Source: Streptosporangiaceae bacterium
GTDB lineage: Bacteria; Actinomycetota; Actinomycetes; Streptosporangiales; Streptosporangiaceae
Direction: 5' to 3'
DNA length: 5,399 nt
Assembly (NCBI GenBank): GCA_030040815.1
Contig: JASHSZ010000736.1
Coordinates: forward strand, 1 to 5,399
A program made the position numbers and the translations under genes. Below, piece by piece: positions 1 through 5,399 of the stretch; positions within the stretch are counted from its first letter, which is position 1; every line of letters begins with the position of its first letter. The notes under the pieces were generated by a model. It ran no database searches and had not been told where the DNA came from. It saw nothing but the letters and a program-made list of their open reading frames with translations.

Positions 1-980
1 GGTCGGTACTCACGAAGGAGCCGGAGCGCCTCGTCACACGCGAACAGCAACTCGACGGCGCGGACGACAATGCTGCGGAACGGGTTCGTTTCCGCGCCGC
101 TGAGACCGGCGGTGAGCGCGGCCCGCCTCACGTCAGCGGGGAGATTAGCGAAGTTGAGGCTGTAGCGGGCCAGTGGGCCGGTCAGGTACGTGCGGCCGTC
201 GAGTACCGAGTGCAGGGCGGTCGAGTGCGCCACCTGGAATTCGGTGAAGTGCTGATCGTATTCGGTAGGCATGATGTCCAGGCCGCTGGTAGACGCGATC
301 CGACCTTCGGTGATTGGGTACTGGTTCGGGTGACGCAGCGAGACGAATTCGTAGCCGCGGTCAAAGCCGGGGAAGTCGAATCCGGCTACCCAGGTGACGG
401 TGTCCTCGGCGTCCTGACGGGCCTGCTCGAGCTGCGGGACGAGTTCTCTCAGCTCGCGTGCGGCGGGAGCGCGGTAGAAGCCACCCACCTTGACGTTCAC
501 GGGATGCACAGAGCGGCCGCCGACCGCAGCCATCAGGTGGTTGCCGGCCTTCTTGATGCTGAGCCCGCGGGCGACGATCTCCGGATGGTCGCGGGCCAGG
601 TGGATGCCGCTGGGGTAGCCGAGGAAGTCCGGCGCGTGCAGGAGGTAGATGTGCAGGGCGTGGCTCTCGATCCATTCGCCGCAGTAGAGCAGCCTCCTGA
701 GGTTGCTGATGTCCTCGGTCACGATGGCACCGCACGCGTCTTCGATCGCCTGGCAAGCGCTCATCTGGTATGCGACCGGGCAGATGCCGCAGATCCGGGC
801 GGTGATGTCGGGTGGCTCGGTGTACTGGCGGCCACGCAGCAGCGCCTCGAAAAACCGAGGCGGTTCGTAGATGTCGAGCCGCGCCTCGGTGACGTGGCCG
901 TCGCTGACGACGATCTCCAGGCCGCCCTCGCCTTCGACGCGAGTCAGGCCGGGAACGCTGATGCGGCTACCGTGCGTCAT
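1..980 (-). CDS. hydA: [NiFe] hydrogenase group 3b, large (alpha) subunit, 3' end cut by window
   Basis: This is the catalytic subunit that would bind the Ni-Fe(CN)2CO centre and interconvert H2 with protons and electrons in the cytoplasm. The frame is open from ATG 978-980 to the window edge, giving 326 complete codons. Group 3b family members have roughly 420-430 residues, so about 100 residues are missing, including the C-terminal L2 motif DPCxxC and any cleaved C-terminal peptide. Visible family signatures are RVEGEG (residues 14-19), the L1 nickel motif [10 protein letters not shown] (62-71, with C64 and C67), [19 protein letters not shown] (104-122), and [15 protein letters not shown] (146-160). 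The position usually filled by His in L1 (CxxCxxxH) is Tyr71. The start is supported by AGGAGG at 987-992, 6 nt upstream. The gene overlaps the small-subunit gene by 14 nt. The alternative symbol is hyhL. The family call is firm; the 3b subgroup rests on the gene set. Confidence 0.95.
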   Translation of the reverse strand, partial: MTHGSRISVPGLTRVEGEGGLEIVVSDGHVTEARLDIYEPPRFFEALLRGRQYTEPPDITARICGICPVAYQMSACQAIEDACGAIVTEDISNLRRLLYCGEWIESHALHIYLLHAPDFLGYPSGIHLARDHPEIVARGLSIKKAGNHLMAAVGGRSVHPVNVKVGGFYRAPAARELRELVPQLEQARQDAEDTVTWVAGFDFPGFDRGYEFVSLRHPNQYPITEGRIASTSGLDIMPTEYDQHFTEFQVAHSTALHSVLDGRTYLTGPLARYSLNFANLPADVRRAALTAGLSGAETNPFRSIVVRAVELLFACDEALRLLREYR

Positions 981-1779
981 GCCTGGCCTCCTCGGCGTTC
1001 TCGGCTGCCCTCGCTGCCTCTCGGAATGGCTCCGCGGCGGCGTTGACTCCGGCGTACGTGCGGGCCAGGGCGGGGCCGCCAGCGCCGAGGTGCCGCCACA
1101 CTGCAGACAGCGACTCGGTGTTCGGCGACTCCATCGGGCCGAAACAGCCGTAGCAGCCGCGGTTGACTCCCGGGCAGAGCGCGCCGCAGCCGGCCTGGGT
1201 AACCGGCCCGAGGCACGGGGTGCCATGCGCGACCAGCACGCAGACCCGGCCGGCGCGCTTGCATTCGATACAGACGCTGTGGGCACGGACGTTTGGCCGC
1301 CGACCGGCGAGAAAGGCCGCAATCACCTCGAGGAGCTGGCGCTTGTTGATGGGGCAGCCCTGCAGTTCGAAATCGACGCTGACGTGGTCGGCGATGGGCG
1401 TGGAAGTGCGCAGTGCCTCGATGTACTCGGGGCGGGCGTACACCAACGGCGTCAGGTCCTCCTTGAAGTTCCTGAGCGCCTGAATGCCGCCGGCGGTGGC
1501 GCAGGCGCCGATGGTGACGAGGAAGCGGGAGGCGGCGCGGACCTGCTTGATGCGCTCGGCGTCTGACTTTGTGGTGATCGATCCCTCGACGATCGACAGG
1601 TCGTACGGGCCTGGGTCCACGTGGCTCGAGGCTTCGGCGAACGACGCTATGTGCAGCGATCCGGCGATCGTAAGCAGCTCGTCTTCACAATTCAGGAGCG
1701 TGAGCTGGCAGCCATCGCAGGAGGCGAATTTCCACACCGCCAGCGCGGGTACGGCCGGCGGTTCGTGTGCCTGCGCCAT
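967..1779 (-). CDS. hydD: [NiFe] hydrogenase group 3b, small (delta) subunit
   Basis: The small subunit carries electrons between the Ni-Fe site and the diaphorase part of the enzyme. The product is 270 residues with no Tat signal peptide, as expected for a cytoplasmic group 3 enzyme. Proximal-cluster ligands are visible as SCDGCQ (C21, C24), GACATAGG (C93) and ELQGCPINK (C142). The C-terminal half has eight more cysteines in a ferredoxin-like arrangement: CIEC (C170, C173), C180, C189, C198, C202, C209 and C212. This is enough for two further [4Fe-4S] clusters, three in all. ATG 1777-1779 is preferred because GGGAGG (1787-1792) lies 7 nt upstream. An in-frame GTG at 1783-1785, overlapping the gamma stop, is only 1 nt from that Shine-Dalgarno and is unlikely. 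The last 25 or so residues are Ala/Glu/Arg-rich and probably variable. The alternative symbol is hyhS. Confidence 0.96.
   Translation of the reverse strand: MAQAHEPPAVPALAVWKFASCDGCQLTLLNCEDELLTIAGSLHIASFAEASSHVDPGPYDLSIVEGSITTKSDAERIKQVRAASRFLVTIGACATAGGIQALRNFKEDLTPLVYARPEYIEALRTSTPIADHVSVDFELQGCPINKRQLLEVIAAFLAGRRPNVRAHSVCIECKRAGRVCVLVAHGTPCLGPVTQAGCGALCPGVNRGCYGCFGPMESPNTESLSAVWRHLGAGGPALARTYAGVNAAAEPFREAARAAENAEEARHDAR
987..992 (-). promoter_or_regulatory. Ribosome binding site of the large-subunit gene
   Basis: The minus strand reads AGGAGG inside the 3' end of the small-subunit gene, 6 nt from ATG 978-980. It supports the chosen start of the large subunit, which shows no better start nearby. 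Confidence 0.75.
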
Positions 1780-1781
1780 GC

Positions 1782-2651
1782 TCACACCTCCCTCATGCCG
1801 AGCCAGCGGGCCAGCTGCCGGTAGCTGAAAACGGGCCCATCACGGCAGACCAGGAATGGCCCGAGCTGGCAGTGCCCGCACATGGCCACCGCGCACTGCA
1901 TGTTGCGTTCCATCGACAGGTAAATCCGGTCGTCGGTCACGCCGGCGGCTCGCAGCGCCCGGACGGTGAAGCGCATCATGATCTCCGGGCCGACCACGAA
2001 CGCGGTCGTGTGCGGCGGGTCGAATGGTGCCCTCCTGACCAGGTCGGGAACCACCCCCACGTCGCCGCGCCAGCCGCGCGCCGCCGCGTCCACGGTGACG
2101 TACACGTCCAGGTCGAAGCGGGCACGCCAGCCGCTCAGCTCATCGGGGAACAGGAGGTCGTCGGGGGTCCGAGCGCCGTAGAGCAGCGCCAAGCGGCCGA
2201 AACGCTCGCGCTGGCCGAGCGCCTGGTACAGCGCGGGACGAAGCGGCGGCAGCCCGATGCCGCCCGCCACGATCACCAGGTCGCCGCCTTCTGCAGCGGC
2301 CATCGGCCAAGGCGTGCCGTACGGACCCCGGACGCCGACCCGCTGTCCCGGCCGCAGCGCGCAGAGCGCATTCGTGACCGGGCCAACATCGCGGATCGTG
2401 TGCAGGATATGGCCGTTGTCTGCCGGATCGCCGCTGATCGAGATGGGGACCTCGCCGACGCCAGGCTGATACAGCATGTTGAACTGGCCGGGGCGGAACT
2501 CGAATGGCTCTGCTAGCGCGAAGCCGAGCGTGACCACGCCGGGTGCCTCCGGGTGGATGTCGGATACGTGCCAGAACTGTGGCTCGATCCACGCCGCGCC
2601 CGCCATTGCCTGCGGCGGCTCACGTCGCGCGCCGTCAGCGACCGTGCGCAT
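1782..2651 (-). CDS. hydG: Hydrogenase gamma subunit, FAD/NAD(P)-binding oxidoreductase with [2Fe-2S]
   Basis: This is the diaphorase subunit, which exchanges electrons between NAD(P)(H) and the hydrogenase. With the start at ATG 2649-2651 it has 289 residues. In order, it shows a ferredoxin-reductase-like FAD domain with RPGQFNMLY (53-61) and [10 protein letters not shown] (64-73), then GPYGTPWP (109-116), then a nucleotide-binding glycine motif [14 protein letters not shown] (128-141). A C-terminal [2Fe-2S] site follows, C253-x4-C258-x2-C261-x7-C269, in the context [19 protein letters not shown]. This layout matches the gamma subunit of Pyrococcus sulfhydrogenase and related dihydroorotate dehydrogenase electron-transfer subunits. 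The start is uncertain: ATG 2651 has no clear Shine-Dalgarno but overlaps the upstream gene by 17 nt, and ATG 2604-2606 (274 residues, weak CAGG upstream) is equally possible. NADP versus NAD preference cannot be read from the sequence. Confidence 0.94.
   Translation of the reverse strand: MRTVADGARREPPQAMAGAAWIEPQFWHVSDIHPEAPGVVTLGFALAEPFEFRPGQFNMLYQPGVGEVPISISGDPADNGHILHTIRDVGPVTNALCALRPGQRVGVRGPYGTPWPMAAAEGGDLVIVAGGIGLPPLRPALYQALGQRERFGRLALLYGARTPDDLLFPDELSGWRARFDLDVYVTVDAAARGWRGDVGVVPDLVRRAPFDPPHTTAFVVGPEIMMRFTVRALRAAGVTDDRIYLSMERNMQCAVAMCGHCQLGPFLVCRDGPVFSYRQLARWLGMREV
1787..1792 (-). promoter_or_regulatory. Ribosome binding site of the small-subunit gene
   Basis: The minus strand reads GGGAGG within the last codons of the gamma gene, 7 nt from ATG 1777-1779. 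It decides for this ATG over the in-frame GTG at 1783-1785, which would be only 1 nt away. Confidence 0.75.
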
Positions 2652-3111
2652 GACCGTACACGTCAAGCAACTGCAACCTGGTGGCCGCTAGGGCGTTGGC
2701 GGCCAGGCCGGCGAACCGGCGCATGAGCTCGTAGCCAAGGCGCGGGTCTTCCTCGCACCTGTCGCGCAGGCAGGTCCCGTCCATCCTGAGGGCCCGGACT
2801 CGCTCGACGGCCCGTCCGTCAAATTCCCACCGATGCGGCTCGATGAGCCACGAGAACCCGACCACGTCGCCCTCCCCGAGCGTCTGGATCACAAGTGCAC
2901 CGGCCTCGCGGCCGGGCGCGGCGATCTCAAGGGCAACCTTGCCCGCCCGGATGAGGTAGAACGTCCGGGCGGGCTCGCCCTCGCGGAAGAGGAAGGATTC
3001 AGCGGGGAAAACTGTGTTGGCGGCGCACCCGGCAATCAGCGACAGGTGGGCCGGTTCCAGCTCTGCGAAGAACTTGTGGCCGCGCAGCAGCGGCTCAAGC
3101 GTCTGCGGCAA
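2635..3111 (-). CDS. Stand-alone cyclic-nucleotide-binding-fold protein within the hydrogenase operon
   Basis: The product is 158 residues and resembles the CRP/FNR sensor domain without a DNA-binding domain. It starts with the typical entry helix ([16 protein letters not shown], 14-29), then the beta-roll with [20 protein letters not shown] (35-54) and GKVALEI (57-63). A phosphate-binding-cassette-like segment spans about 79-101 ([16 protein letters not shown], then FDGRA). A C-terminal helix of the dimerisation type closes it ([19 protein letters not shown], 131-149). The usual Gly-Glu of the cassette reads Gly-Phe-Ser here (85-87), although an Arg-Ala pair (100-101) remains, so classical cAMP binding is doubtful. 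No helix-turn-helix follows, so it is not a transcription factor by itself. Translation begins at TTG 3109-3111, supported by a strong Shine-Dalgarno. It overlaps beta and gamma by 17 nt each. The inferred role is ligand sensing or modulation of the hydrogenase. The fold is well supported; the function is not known. Confidence 0.9.
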   Translation of the reverse strand: MPQTLEPLLRGHKFFAELEPAHLSLIAGCAANTVFPAESFLFREGEPARTFYLIRAGKVALEIAAPGREAGALVIQTLGEGDVVGFSWLIEPHRWEFDGRAVERVRALRMDGTCLRDRCEEDPRLGYELMRRFAGLAANALAATRLQLLDVYGHAHGR

Positions 3112-4231
3112 TTGCGGCGACCTCCTCCGTGATGTCGATCCCTGCCGGGCACCAGGTGATGCACCGGCCGCACCCCACGCAACCGGAGGTGCCGAACTGG
3201 TCGATCCAGGTGGAGAGCTTGTGCGTCATCCACTGCCGGTACCGGGAGCGGGACGAGACACGGACTGGACCGCCATGCAGATAGGAGTGATCCAGCGTGA
3301 AGCAGGAGTCCCAGGAACGGTGCCGCTCAGGGTCTCCGCCGGCTTGGCCACTCGAGAGGCCAGAGGTATCTTCCACGCTGAAGCAGAAGCACGTTGGACA
3401 GACCATGGTGCAGTTGCCGCAGGTCAGGCACCGCGCCGCCACGTCATCCCAGCGGGGGTGACCGTAGTTCTCCGCGAGTAGCTCGCGCAGGTCGAGTGGC
3501 GGCATCACTCGTCCCATGGAGGCAACGGCGTTCTGGGTAGCCGCGTTGGCGGCGCGGATGTCTTCCGCGCGCGCAGGGGTTGTTTCCACCTCGCCGAGAA
3601 TCTCGGCGCCGCGGGCGGTCCCCGCCTGAGCGAGGAATCGGTGACCTGGCTTGCCGAGCAGCTCGGTGAGCGCGATGTCGAAGCCGTCTGTGGCGCATGG
3701 TCCGGCATCCATTGAGGCGCAGAAGCAGGTGCCGCCCGCGTCGCCGCAGTTGACCGCGACGATAAGCGCGCCATCGCGGCGTGCGTCGTAGCTGGGATCC
3801 TTGTGGCGGCCGCCGAGGAAGACGCGGTCCTGGATTGCGATCGCGGCCAGCTCGCAGGAGCGAACGCCGAGGAACGCGAACGGTTCGTCGGGTGGCCGCT
3901 CTGCCGGCGACAGCCTTGTGTGCGGCGGGAACAGGTACTTCTTCCACGAGTCCGGGCCGACGTTGTAGCCGAACAGGGCGTCGTCGTCCCGCTCCCGCAG
4001 CCGGTAGCTGGCAGCGTCCTGGTCGTCGGTCCATCCTCTGGGCAGGTCGGCCACGGACGCGATGTCGTCATAGCAGATCGCGCCGTCCCTGACGACGGGC
4101 CCGATCAGGCGGAACCCGCGCCGCTTTACGGCGTCGAGCAGCTGGTCGAGGGCGTCGGCCTGGAAGACGACGGAACCGGGCACAGACTGACCGGCTTCGG
4201 AGTGCGGCTGTCCCGCGTTCATGGCTTCCAT
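3095..4231 (-). CDS. hydB: Hydrogenase beta subunit, 4Fe-4S dicluster electron-transfer protein
   Basis: This 378-residue iron-sulfur protein links the flavin subunit to the small subunit. It belongs with sulfhydrogenase beta and anaerobic sulfite reductase subunit A (AsrA). The N-terminal part shows the family signature [19 protein letters not shown] (120-138) and a cysteine-bearing segment [19 protein letters not shown] (161-179). Two ferredoxin-type sites follow: [17 protein letters not shown] (267-283; ligands C268, C271, C274, C278) and [13 protein letters not shown] (350-362; C351, C354, C357, C361). It is soluble, with no signal peptide or membrane helix. It is the first gene of the operon. 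ATG 4229-4231 has GGAGAG at 4235-4240. A second in-frame ATG at 4220-4222 is possible but less well spaced. AsrA-like sulfite reductase is ruled against by the adjoining hydrogenase large and small subunits. Confidence 0.94.
   Translation of the reverse strand: MEAMNAGQPHSEAGQSVPGSVVFQADALDQLLDAVKRRGFRLIGPVVRDGAICYDDIASVADLPRGWTDDQDAASYRLRERDDDALFGYNVGPDSWKKYLFPPHTRLSPAERPPDEPFAFLGVRSCELAAIAIQDRVFLGGRHKDPSYDARRDGALIVAVNCGDAGGTCFCASMDAGPCATDGFDIALTELLGKPGHRFLAQAGTARGAEILGEVETTPARAEDIRAANAATQNAVASMGRVMPPLDLRELLAENYGHPRWDDVAARCLTCGNCTMVCPTCFCFSVEDTSGLSSGQAGGDPERHRSWDSCFTLDHSYLHGGPVRVSSRSRYRQWMTHKLSTWIDQFGTSGCVGCGRCITWCPAGIDITEEVAAIAADA
3121..3128 (-). promoter_or_regulatory. Strong Shine-Dalgarno that selects a TTG start
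   Basis: The minus strand reads GGAGGAGG, 9 nt before TTG 3109-3111. No ATG or GTG in the right frame lies nearby, and the translated domain begins directly after the TTG. The site lies inside the last codons of the beta gene, so initiation is probably coupled to beta translation. Confidence 0.75.
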
Positions 4232-4252
4232 CAGCTCTCCAACCGACCGGGC

Positions 4253-4258
4253 AGACTA
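4253..4258 (-). promoter_or_regulatory. Candidate -10 element of the hydrogenase operon
   Basis: The minus strand reads TAGTCT, matching the actinobacterial TAnnnT pattern, 21 nt upstream of the beta ATG. It would give a short leader of about 15 nt. The expected -35 position (about 4276-4281) reads CACTGT, a poor match. That is typical of promoters needing an activator, and the DosR-like box lies just upstream. No transcription start has been shown. Confidence 0.4.
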
Positions 4259-4279
4259 GGGGCGAATCGCCGGGGACAG

Positions 4280-4295
4280 TGGGGCCTAACGTCCT
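4280..4295 (-). promoter_or_regulatory. DosR/DevR-like binding box upstream of the hydrogenase operon
   Basis: The minus strand reads AGGACGTTAGGCCCCA. Against the mycobacterial DosR consensus GGGACTTnnGnCC it matches 8 of 10 fixed positions, with the first G and the first T of TT differing. Its centre is about 32 bp upstream of the -10 candidate and about 56 bp from the beta ATG, a sensible place for an activator overlapping or just upstream of a weak -35. A second, weaker GGGAC half-site lies on the plus strand at 4273-4277. Group 3b hydrogenase Hyh of Mycobacterium smegmatis is known to be induced in hypoxia through DosR, which makes the match meaningful. It is still a sequence match only. 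Confidence 0.45.
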
Positions 4296-4318
4296 ATCTG
4301 CGGCCCGCGCCTCGCCTC

Positions 4319-4334
4319 GGTGCTTGCAAGCACC
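4319..4334. promoter_or_regulatory. Perfect 16-bp palindrome, candidate operator
   Basis: GGTGCTTGCAAGCACC reads identically on both strands with no spacer. It lies 39 bp (centre to centre) upstream of the DosR-like box, in the non-coding region before the hydrogenase operon. Short perfect palindromes of this form are typical dimeric-repressor or activator sites (for example TetR-like). No regulator gene is visible in the window. The related octamer GCTTGCAA recurs at 4726-4733. Confidence 0.4.
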
Positions 4335-4684
4335 CCGCGCCGAACCTTGTGCCCGCACACCCGGCGGCAACACGCCGCGCCCGGCCGCCTCAGCCTGGTG
4401 AGCCCCAGGTCGGTGAGTCAGCCTGCCGAGTCTGAGCACAATGGGGGAAACGGGTGTATGCGCTGCCTGTCGCACGAATCCAGACGATGCTGATGACCGG
4501 CCGAAGGACACTACTGGGTGCAGGCTGGCGCAGCCGTCCGGAACCGCTATTACCCACGCGGCGAGGACGCTCCTGGCGGTTCCGGCCCTGTTCGCTGAAG
4601 GCTGTTCGGGCGGCGGTGCGGGGAGCGGCGGCGGATCGGCGGCCAACACCACGCCCTGGGTCGTGATCACGCGAGCAAACGGAG

Positions 4685-4728
4685 GCTCAGCCGCCGACCC
4701 GCCGGCCGGCGTCAGCGGCCCGGCTAGC
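4685..4728. repeat. GC-rich inverted repeat enclosing a 12-bp palindrome
   Basis: GCTCAGCCG (4685-4693) pairs with CGGCTAGC (4721-4728) as an eight-pair stem with one bulged base. The loop contains the perfect palindrome CGCCGGCCGGCG (4700-4711). It could fold on either strand and help terminate transcription leaving the MFS gene. It could equally be a by-product of high GC content. Confidence 0.3.
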
Positions 4729-4741
4729 TTGCAAACCCACA

Positions 4742-4758
4742 CCGTCGCCCTGCGGCGG
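4742..4758 (-). terminator. Weak hairpin after the MFS gene, possible terminator
   Basis: The minus strand reads CCGCCGC-AGG-GCGACGG, a seven-pair stem with one C/A mismatch and a 3-nt loop, 15 nt after the MFS stop codon. It is followed by TGTGGGTTTGC rather than a proper U-run. The position is right for a terminator but the structure is marginal for GC-rich DNA. Confidence 0.25.
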
Positions 4759-4773
4759 CCGACACCGGCAGCC

Positions 4774-5399
4774 TTAGCCGGCGGCAGGCTCGGTGGCGGT
4801 ATCGGCGGCCGGGCCGGCGTCGGACGCGGCAGCTGGCGTCTGCGCTGGCTGCCACCGAACGGACCTGATCGAGGGAAGCGCGGCTACCACCGCGCTGCTC
4901 AGCGCGGCGTAACCGGCTCCGAACGCGCACAGGCGCGCGGCGCCGACGAGGCCAGCGATCGGGCCGATGACGACCCAGGCGGCGGAGCCGAGCCCGTAGG
5001 CGCCGGTGAGCTGGATTGCACTGATCCTGGCGAGCATCCCGGGCGGGATGCGCTGCTGCTGCACCGTGGACTCGAGCGCTCCTGCGATCGCGCCGCCCAG
5101 GCCGGCCAGCAGCGCGCCTCCCGCCACCGCGTACACCGGCGCGCGCAGCGCCAGCATCAGGCACGGGATCGGGTAGCCGAGCGTGCAGATCGCGGCGTAC
5201 AGCAGCGGGCGGTCCGGTCGGCGGCGGCCGACCATGAACACGCCGCCGAGCACCGAGCCGCCGGCAAATGCCGCGGTCACGATCCCCCAGGCCTGCGCAC
5301 CGCCGAGGTATGCCTTGGCCAGGACGGGCCCGAGCAGCAGGTACGGCGCCCAGGTGAACAGGTTGAAGAGAGCGAACTGCACGGTGACGATCCAGAGCC
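4774..5399 (-). CDS. MFS transporter, C-terminal half (5' end outside window)
   Basis: The frame is open from the right edge to TAA 4774-4776, giving about 208 residues. Six hydrophobic segments follow one another, consistent with transmembrane helices 7-12 of a 12-helix major facilitator: starting near WIVTVQFALFNLF, AWGIVTAAFAGGSVLGG, LLYAAICTLGYPIPCLMLAL, VAGGALLAGLGGAIAGAL, GLGSAAWVVIGPIAGLV and GAGYAALSSAVVAAL. A basic cytoplasmic loop GRRRPDRP follows the second segment, and QQRIPPGMLARISAIQ precedes the fifth, as in actinobacterial drug-efflux-type MFS proteins. The tail after the last helix is Ala/Pro/Asp-rich. An apparent start at GTG 5380-5382 is internal, since the frame continues upstream into hydrophobic residues. 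The substrate cannot be inferred. It is on the same strand as the hydrogenase operon but 542 bp away, so probably a separate unit. Confidence 0.88.
   Translation of the reverse strand, partial: LWIVTVQFALFNLFTWAPYLLLGPVLAKAYLGGAQAWGIVTAAFAGGSVLGGVFMVGRRRPDRPLLYAAICTLGYPIPCLMLALRAPVYAVAGGALLAGLGGAIAGALESTVQQQRIPPGMLARISAIQLTGAYGLGSAAWVVIGPIAGLVGAARLCAFGAGYAALSSAVVAALPSIRSVRWQPAQTPAAASDAGPAADTATEPAAG

Larger units (their letters stand above)
4232..4773. other. Intergenic region between MFS gene and hydrogenase operon
   Basis: This stretch of 542 bp lacks a convincing intact gene. The part next to the hydrogenase operon (4232-4340) holds the -10 candidate, the DosR-like box and the 16-bp palindrome. 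Positions 4390-4430 contain two 13-bp near-repeats (TCAGCCTGGTGAG at 4390 and TCAGCCTGCCGAG at 4418, 11 of 13 identical) and a small inverted repeat CCTGG/CCAGG (4394-4409). The rest (about 4487-4773) carries a plus-strand lipoprotein-like remnant and GC-rich inverted repeats. No tRNA or riboswitch was recognised. Confidence 0.7.
4487..4773 (+). pseudogene. Possible decayed 5' part of a secreted lipoprotein gene
   Basis: In one plus-strand frame (codons starting at 4441 plus multiples of three) positions from about 4546 read a hydrophobic run ending in a cysteine (TLLAVPALFAEGCSGGG), then a Gly/Ser/Ala linker and the segment TTPWVVITRANGG. This order of lipobox, flexible linker and a V-x-I-T-x-A-N-G strand resembles the N-terminus of actinobacterial lipoproteins, including L,D-transpeptidases with an Ig-like front domain. 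The preceding codons in this frame are acidic and not a signal peptide, while another frame has ATG 4487 and ATG 4493 followed by TGRRTLLGAG, so a frameshift may separate the start from the lipobox. The lipobox has Glu at -2, which is atypical. The frame has no stop before the window end but runs antisense into the MFS gene, so the mature part appears lost. The identity is tentative. Confidence 0.3.

Noticed and set aside
210..1046. Long plus-strand open frame of 278 codons
   Set aside because: It lies opposite the hydrogenase large subunit, whose minus-strand translation has clear family motifs. The plus-strand product shows no recognisable domain; long antisense frames are common in GC-rich genes.
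1767..2516. Plus-strand open frame of 249 codons
   Set aside because: It is antisense to the gamma subunit, which has intact FAD, nucleotide and [2Fe-2S] motifs. The plus-strand product is His/Arg/Ala-rich low-complexity sequence.
3095..4231. Reading the beta gene as an anaerobic sulfite reductase subunit A
   Set aside because: The families are related, but the adjoining hydrogenase small and large subunits place this protein in a group 3b hydrogenase. No siroheme sulfite reductase gene is present in the window.
4394..4409. Small hairpin CCTGG/CCAGG with a 6-nt loop as a terminator
   Set aside because: The stem is only 5 bp with no U-run on either strand. It is easily explained by base composition.
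3803..4435. Plus-strand open frame of 210 codons
   Set aside because: It is mostly antisense to the beta subunit gene and crosses its promoter region. No family features are seen.
4068..4742. Minus-strand open frame of 224 codons covering the intergenic region and the start of beta
   Set aside because: It overlaps the well-supported 5' end of the beta gene in another frame and would cover the promoter elements. Its product has no recognisable domain or good ribosome binding site.
4774..5399. Plus-strand frame open from 4441 to the window end, through the region opposite the MFS gene
   Set aside because: Beyond 4774 its product is Arg/Gly/Ala-rich with no domain, while the minus strand encodes six clear membrane segments. 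Only the part before 4774 was kept, as a tentative remnant.

Overview
The window is GC-rich, with strong G/C preference at third codon positions and GTG/TTG start codons used beside ATG. This fits a high-GC actinobacterium, and a DosR-like box in front of the main operon agrees. The genus cannot be fixed from the sequence.

Positions 1-4231, minus strand, hold one tightly packed operon for a cytoplasmic NAD(P)-linked [NiFe] hydrogenase of the group 3b (sulfhydrogenase, Hyd/Hyh) type. Transcription runs from high to low coordinates: beta iron-sulfur subunit (3095-4231), a stand-alone cyclic-nucleotide-binding-fold protein (2635-3111), gamma flavin/NAD(P) subunit (1782-2651), delta small subunit (967-1779), and alpha [NiFe] large subunit (980 to beyond position 1, so its 3' end is missing). 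Neighbouring genes overlap or sit 2 nt apart, which points to co-transcription and translational coupling. The inferred electron path is NAD(P)H <-> FAD and [2Fe-2S] in gamma <-> [4Fe-4S] clusters in beta <-> three [4Fe-4S] clusters in delta <-> the Ni-Fe site in alpha. The cyclic-nucleotide-fold protein has no DNA-binding domain and is presumably a sensor or accessory subunit.

Positions 4232-4773 are the upstream region. It holds a plausible -10 element (4253-4258), a DosR/DevR-like box placed like an activator site (4280-4295), and a perfect 16-bp palindrome (4319-4334). Further out is a plus-strand stretch that reads like the decayed front end of a lipoprotein gene (about 4487-4773). Together these suggest a hypoxia- or redox-responsive promoter with a possible second regulator.

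Positions 4774-5399, minus strand, carry the C-terminal half of a major facilitator superfamily transporter whose 5' end lies off the right edge. It looks functionally unrelated to the hydrogenase.

The most interesting points are the His-to-Tyr change in the nickel-site L1 motif of the large subunit, the cyclic-nucleotide-fold protein built into the enzyme operon, and the layered promoter architecture.
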